A stretch of 12,497 bases of DNA from JAKSUT01 sp045616505. Lineage in GTDB: Bacteria; Cyanobacteriota; Vampirovibrionia; Gastranaerophilales; Gastranaerophilaceae. Position 1 is the first letter of the stretch, and every line of letters starts with the position of its first letter. Shown here one piece after another: positions 11,703-12,497 of this stretch. The notes beneath the pieces were generated by a model. That model saw nothing but the letters and a program-made list of their open reading frames with translations. It had not been told where the DNA came from and made no database searches. Made by a program: the position numbers and the translations under genes. The stretch is from assembly GCA_045616505.1 (NCBI GenBank), contig JAZLGV010000042.1, positions 1 through 12,497 of the forward strand, in the 5' to 3' direction.

Positions 11703-12461
11703 ATGAATAATAATGAGGCAATGGGAATAGCGGCAGAAGTGGCTATTGCAAGAACTTTTAATATTTTTGTAAATGATAGTTATGCGAATCGTGCAGATTC
11801 TGCAACATTAAGATTTTTATTAGACAATAGCAGTGCAATTAAGTATATTTTTGAACATAATGGAATTCCTATTCCTGTTCGGCATATTGCCGAAGGACAG
11901 AATCCCATAGATTTTATTTTGCAGGAGAATAAAACATTATCGGTAAAAACTAATCAGGGTAAAATGGGGAAAGTTGCTCCGCAAATTATCGGGCAACCTA
12001 CGCAAGAAACTTTTTTTAATTATTTACAAACAAATGATATTTTGACGAATTTTGAAATATGTAATTATCTTAGCAGCAGAGGATTAGTGGATTGTTACGA
12101 AAATCGAGCAAAAATATTTAAGGAAATTGTAATAAATCATATAGATTTATTGATAAAAATGTATTGGCGTAATATGTTTGAATGTGATTATCTTATTCAT
12201 TTTTATAACTTAAAAATTGGTGCTGATCCGTTAGAAAATTATGATGTTTTTCCAAAAGCATTGTTTGATAGACATTGGCAAAAAGAACTGTTTACCTTTA
12301 CTCAAACATTGACAACTTGGAATGAATCAACAACGTTAAAATATGCAGGTGTCACTTGGGAATTGTCAAAACAAGTGCAACACCTTAGAATAATAAACCT
12401 CAAACGGAGTCCTGTAATTCAAACATTTACGCGGACGGAGATTCAGTTCATTAAACTTTGA
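11703..12461 (+). CDS. Type II restriction endonuclease-like protein (PD-(D/E)XK-type)
   Basis: The protein has 252 residues when started at the ATG at 11703, which has GGAGG at 11686-11690. A start at 11670 would add 11 residues but has no ribosome binding site. The N-terminal helix has G-I-A-A-E12-V-A-I-A, followed by P-I-D70-F-I-L and L-S-V-K82-T-N. This gives the E...D...x-x-K spacing of a PD-(D/E)XK nuclease in which the usual acidic residue before K is serine, and E12 could supply the missing carboxylate. The rest, with Q-G-K-M-G-K and G-Q-P-T-Q-E-T-F-F, is not recognised as any specific enzyme. Its divergent position next to the controller and two methyltransferases makes it the best candidate for the cognate restriction enzyme. 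The recognition site is unknown. Confidence 0.65.
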   Translation: MNNNEAMGIAAEVAIARTFNIFVNDSYANRADSATLRFLLDNSSAIKYIFEHNGIPIPVRHIAEGQNPIDFILQENKTLSVKTNQGKMGKVAPQIIGQPTQETFFNYLQTNDILTNFEICNYLSSRGLVDCYENRAKIFKEIVINHIDLLIKMYWRNMFECDYLIHFYNLKIGADPLENYDVFPKALFDRHWQKELFTFTQTLTTWNESTTLKYAGVTWELSKQVQHLRIINLKRSPVIQTFTRTEIQFIKL

Positions 12462-12497
12462 CTGGATATATTCTTCTGATAAATATGTAATGTCTTC

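Noticed and set aside
12462..12497. Any feature in the last 36 bases
   Set aside because: No start codon with a ribosome binding site, hairpin or repeat is visible in this short tail.

Overview
The window looks like a bacterial chromosomal segment from a Gram-positive-type lineage (Firmicutes, possibly Negativicutes). This is an inference from good AGGAG-type ribosome binding sites, sigma-A-like promoters and the MnmG sequence; no rRNA or other taxonomic marker is present. One housekeeping gene, mnmG (6493-8364), is clearly richer in G+C than everything else. It sits between very AT-rich accessory modules that look acquired, so the window reads as an accessory/defence region built around one core gene.

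Layout. (1) 1-146: the end of an IS3-like insertion sequence, with the first 23 codons of its OrfA on the minus strand. (2) 169-477 (-): a small XRE-type regulator, divergent from an operon. (3) 605-3846 (+): four tightly overlapping genes for a GT-C-like membrane glycosyltransferase, a UbiA-family polyprenyl-phosphate phosphoribosyltransferase, a HAD phosphatase and a GtrA-like membrane protein. Together they look like a compact pathway that makes a lipid-linked pentofuranose, flips it and transfers it to an unknown acceptor outside the membrane. The operon ends at a doubled perfect palindrome (3897-3934). (4) 4060-4885 (+): a RelB/DinJ-RelE/ParE toxin-antitoxin pair with its own promoter, a candidate operator over the -10 box, and a strong terminator. 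(5) 4982-6285: an AAA_14/DUF4143 ATPase gene (-) bracketed by two identical 37-bp nested palindromes. (6) mnmG with its own promoter and terminator. (7) 8423-12461: a restriction-modification locus with two unrelated DNA methyltransferases, a small HTH controller, and two different nuclease-like proteins, one at each end. The controller promoter is overlapped by a 26-bp near-perfect palindrome in the divergent control region.

The three most interesting items are the four-gene lipid-linked pentose module, which has no epimerase genes beside it; the ATPase gene between identical nested palindromes; and the five-gene restriction-modification locus with two nuclease candidates. Functions are assigned from motifs read by eye. 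No database search was possible, so family-level calls are firmer than substrate or recognition-site statements.
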